Part shown: positions 62,484 through 64,000 of the stretch, one piece after another
Layout of the letters: each line of letters begins with the position of its first letter
Numbering within the stretch: the first letter of the stretch is position 1
Origin: Streptomyces violaceusniger
GTDB lineage: Bacteria > Actinomycetota > Actinomycetes > Streptomycetales > Streptomycetaceae
Direction of reading: 5' to 3'
Assembly (NCBI GenBank): GCA_005405945.1
Contig: BJHW01000002.1
Span: 806,001 to 870,000, forward strand
Length of the DNA: 64,000 nucleotides
Translations under genes and position numbers: made by a program
Notes under the pieces: model-generated
Told to the model about the DNA's origin: nothing
Database searches by the model: none
Seen by the model: only the letters and a program-made list of their open reading frames with translations

Positions 62484-63194
62484 ATGGTGTCCTATGCCGG
62501 CCGAGGCGTGCACGGCCAGGTGGTGCGGCGGCTGGGCGCCCGCATCGTCGCCGGGGACTTCGCCGAGGGCGACATCCTCGACGTCCGTGCGCTGGGCGAG
62601 GAGCTGGACGTCAGCCTTACGGTGATGCGCGAAGCCCTCAAGGTGCTCGCGGGCAAGGGTCTGATCGACGCCCGGCAGAAGCGCGGCACCTTCGTCCGTC
62701 CCCGCTCGGCCTGGCACCTCCTCGACGCCGATGTCATCCGCTGGCGCATGGACGGCGGCGACGGCCGGCGGCTGATGCGCGACCTCGTCGACATCCGCGG
62801 CGTCGTCGAGCCCGCCGCCGCCCACCGCGCGGCGCTGCGCCGCACCGACGCCGACCTGACCGCGCTGGAGGCGGCACTGGCCGCGATGGAGCGCGCCCGC
62901 GGCGATCTGGCGGCCGAGGCGGAGGCGGACGCCGCCTTCCACCGTGCGCTGCTCAGCGCCACCGGCAATGAGCTGCTGGCCCGTCTCGAGCTGATCCTGG
63001 AGCCCGGGCTGCGGGAGCGCGACCGCCTGGTGCACGCCCACGGCGACGCCGACGACCCCGTGCCCAGTCACCGCCGGGTGCTGGAGGCCGTCCGGGACCG
63101 GGACGCGCCCCGCGCCGAGCTGGCCATGCTCGATCTGCTCGCCAAGGCGGCCGAGGACGTCGACCGGGCGGCGGCCCGGCCCGCCCGGCGCTGA
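62484..63194 (+). CDS. GntR/FadR-family (FCD) regulator
   Basis: 236 residues. The winged helix contains VHGQVVRRLGARIVAGDFAEGDILDVRALGEELDVSLTVMREALKVLAGKGLIDARQKRGTFVRPRS. The FCD domain contains LMRDLVDIRGVVEPAAAHRAALRRTDADL, EADAAFHRALLSATGNELLARLELILEPGLRERDR and DPVPSHRRVLEAVRDRD, with His and Asp/Glu residues of the ligand site. ATG 62484 has AGGAGA upstream. RPRSAWHLLDADVIRW recalls DgoR/GalR-type members that bind sugar acids. It likely controls the divergent hydrolase. Confidence 0.87.
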   Translation: MVSYAGRGVHGQVVRRLGARIVAGDFAEGDILDVRALGEELDVSLTVMREALKVLAGKGLIDARQKRGTFVRPRSAWHLLDADVIRWRMDGGDGRRLMRDLVDIRGVVEPAAAHRAALRRTDADLTALEAALAAMERARGDLAAEAEADAAFHRALLSATGNELLARLELILEPGLRERDRLVHAHGDADDPVPSHRRVLEAVRDRDAPRAELAMLDLLAKAAEDVDRAAARPARR

Positions 63195-63203
63195 ACCCCT
63201 CCA

Positions 63204-63225
63204 CGCGACCCGTACGGCGGTCGCG
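63204..63225 (+). terminator. Hairpin after the GntR gene
   Basis: CGCGACC (63204-63210) pairs with GGTCGCG (63219-63225), 10 bp past the stop. Confidence 0.5.
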
Positions 63226-63263
63226 CCGACTGTATGGGGGCTATATGGAGGCTGGGCGGCCCC

Positions 63264-63554
63264 TCAGGCGATCCAGCCGTAGCCGGGCCGTGGCCTGCGC
63301 GAGGCCGGGGGCGCGCCCACGCTCTCCAGGTCGTGCTCGGCGGCCCGCACCAGCTGTTGCCCCAGGTCGCTGAGCGCCCGCCCGGCCGCGAGCTCATCGC
63401 CGATCACGGGCACGTCCTCGTCGTCCGGGTTGCACCGGGCCAGTCCCCGGCCGGTGAGCGCCGTGGCCCCGGTGTCCAGCTCCACCCGCGCCCTGGTCCG
63501 CCCCTCGTCCTCGGAGAGGTAGAGATGGACCTTCCACTCCACTGTGTGCGACAT
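63264..63554 (-). CDS. DUF1876 protein
   Basis: 96 residues. The first 90 match the DUF1876 pattern: HTVEWKVHLYLSEDEGRTRARVELDTGATALTGRGLARCNPDD and IGDELAAGRALSDLGQQLVRAAEHDLE. The fold is dsRBD-like in mycobacterial relatives (Rv1738, a dormancy-induced protein similar to ribosome-hibernation factors). ATG 63554 has GGTGAGGAG upstream. It follows an Rv1733c-like gene, so two dormancy-associated families are adjacent. Confidence 0.85.
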   Translation of the reverse strand: MSHTVEWKVHLYLSEDEGRTRARVELDTGATALTGRGLARCNPDDEDVPVIGDELAAGRALSDLGQQLVRAAEHDLESVGAPPASRRPRPGYGWIA

Positions 63555-63631
63555 GGTCTGCTCCTCACCTTCTGGCGGCCGCTTCTGACGCCGGAAGCGG
63601 CCGGACCCCGCGGCGGCGGCCGGGGCCCCGC

Positions 63632-64000
63632 TCAGCGGCGGTTCCTGCCGGACCACGCGGGTTCCACCACCTTCCACTCTGCCTCCCATCGGGCGTACCG
63701 CCTGCGGTCCAGGGCCCGCCGGACCCGGGCCCGCCCGGTGAACGCGAGCGCGGCCACCGTCGCCGCGGTGATACAGCCGGTGAACCAGCCCATGGTCCGC
63801 GCGGTCGAGGGGAGGAGGGCGGCTGCGCCAGGGCGCCCTCGCGGTTCACCCAGACCCGTACCTCGTCCCCTGAGCCGCCCTCGCCCGCCACCGTGGCGGT
63901 GCCCGTATGGCGCTCACCGTCATCCGCGACCCAGCGCACCCGGGCCTGCCGCGGCTCCCGCACATCGCTGTGGGCCGGGCCGGGTGTGGCATCGGCGAGC
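63632..64000 (-). CDS. Rv1733c-type membrane protein, C-terminal part (cut by window edge; one frameshift)
   Basis: About 123 residues. Visible are ATPGPAHSDVREPRQARVRWVADDGERHTGTATVAGEGGSGDEVRVWVNREG, then, after a one-base shift near 63810-63835, MGWFTGCITAATVAALAFTGRARVRRALDRRRYARWEAEWKVVEPAWSGR. Rv1733c relatives have two spans flanking an extracytoplasmic domain with the RVRWV and (V/I)WV(D/N)R motifs; only the second span is in the window. The gene continues past 64000. It probably forms an operon with DUF1876. Confidence 0.75.

Overview
The window is chromosomal DNA from a high-GC actinomycete, almost certainly a Streptomyces. Third codon positions are strongly G/C, and GTG and TTG starts and strong GGAGG sites are common. 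The families are Streptomyces-typical: a CseB/CseC-like two-component pair, a PAS-LuxR regulator, a STAS protein convergent with an ECF sigma factor, DUF6296, baeRF2, DUF1876 and Rv1733c-type proteins. I see no rRNA, tRNA or CRISPR array.

Layout. 1-3.5 kb: cell-envelope locus on the minus strand (CseA-like lipoprotein, response regulator, sensor kinase, bifunctional PBP). 3.7-11.7 kb: PAS-LuxR regulator, an 11-residue-repeat protein divergent from a ~1500-residue CtpI-like P-type ATPase, DUF6296, an ECF sigma factor and an overlapping STAS protein. 11.8-28 kb: carbohydrate region with a GH75 chitosanase and a GH2 exo-beta-D-glucosaminidase that carry similar operators, an aldolase/SIS/DeoR amino-sugar set, AroQ, a secreted beta-helix protein, a sugar mutarotase, a repeat-rich S1 protease, a UDG/PolX repair pair and a baeRF2 protein. 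28-37.5 kb: small membrane protein, HdeD, DUF2267, an IS-type transposase, a 113-bp MITE-like element, F420 enzymes, a C39-like protein, SDR, a SigB/F-type sigma factor, a quinone oxidoreductase and an AEC transporter. 37.7-48.4 kb: GH3 beta-glucosidase, then a GntR-controlled two-wing catabolic cluster (flavin monooxygenase, two PF06684 proteins, alpha/beta hydrolase, aldehyde dehydrogenase; divergent ester-cyclase/flavin-reductase fusion and NCS1 permease). 48.5-55.5 kb: Lrp/DUF2000, ketopantoate reductase/CGNR, DUF1275, SthA and a stand-alone DnaK. 55.5-64 kb: a membrane-anchored periplasmic-binding-fold receptor with a degenerate P-loop partner, AnmK, an MFS remnant, a cellulase-like hydrolase divergent from GntR, DUF1876 and an Rv1733c-type protein cut by the window edge.

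The most interesting unit is 41.0-48.4 kb. It has the parts of an N-heterocycle ring-opening pathway comparable in logic to the Rut (uracil) or Pyr (pyridine) pathways, but with two PF06684 proteins of unknown activity and a fused reductase.

Data-quality warning: over 20 otherwise intact genes are split by single-base shifts, nearly all at G or C runs. They look like uncorrected homopolymer errors rather than real pseudogenes. Gene spans below join the fragments, and each affected entry says so.
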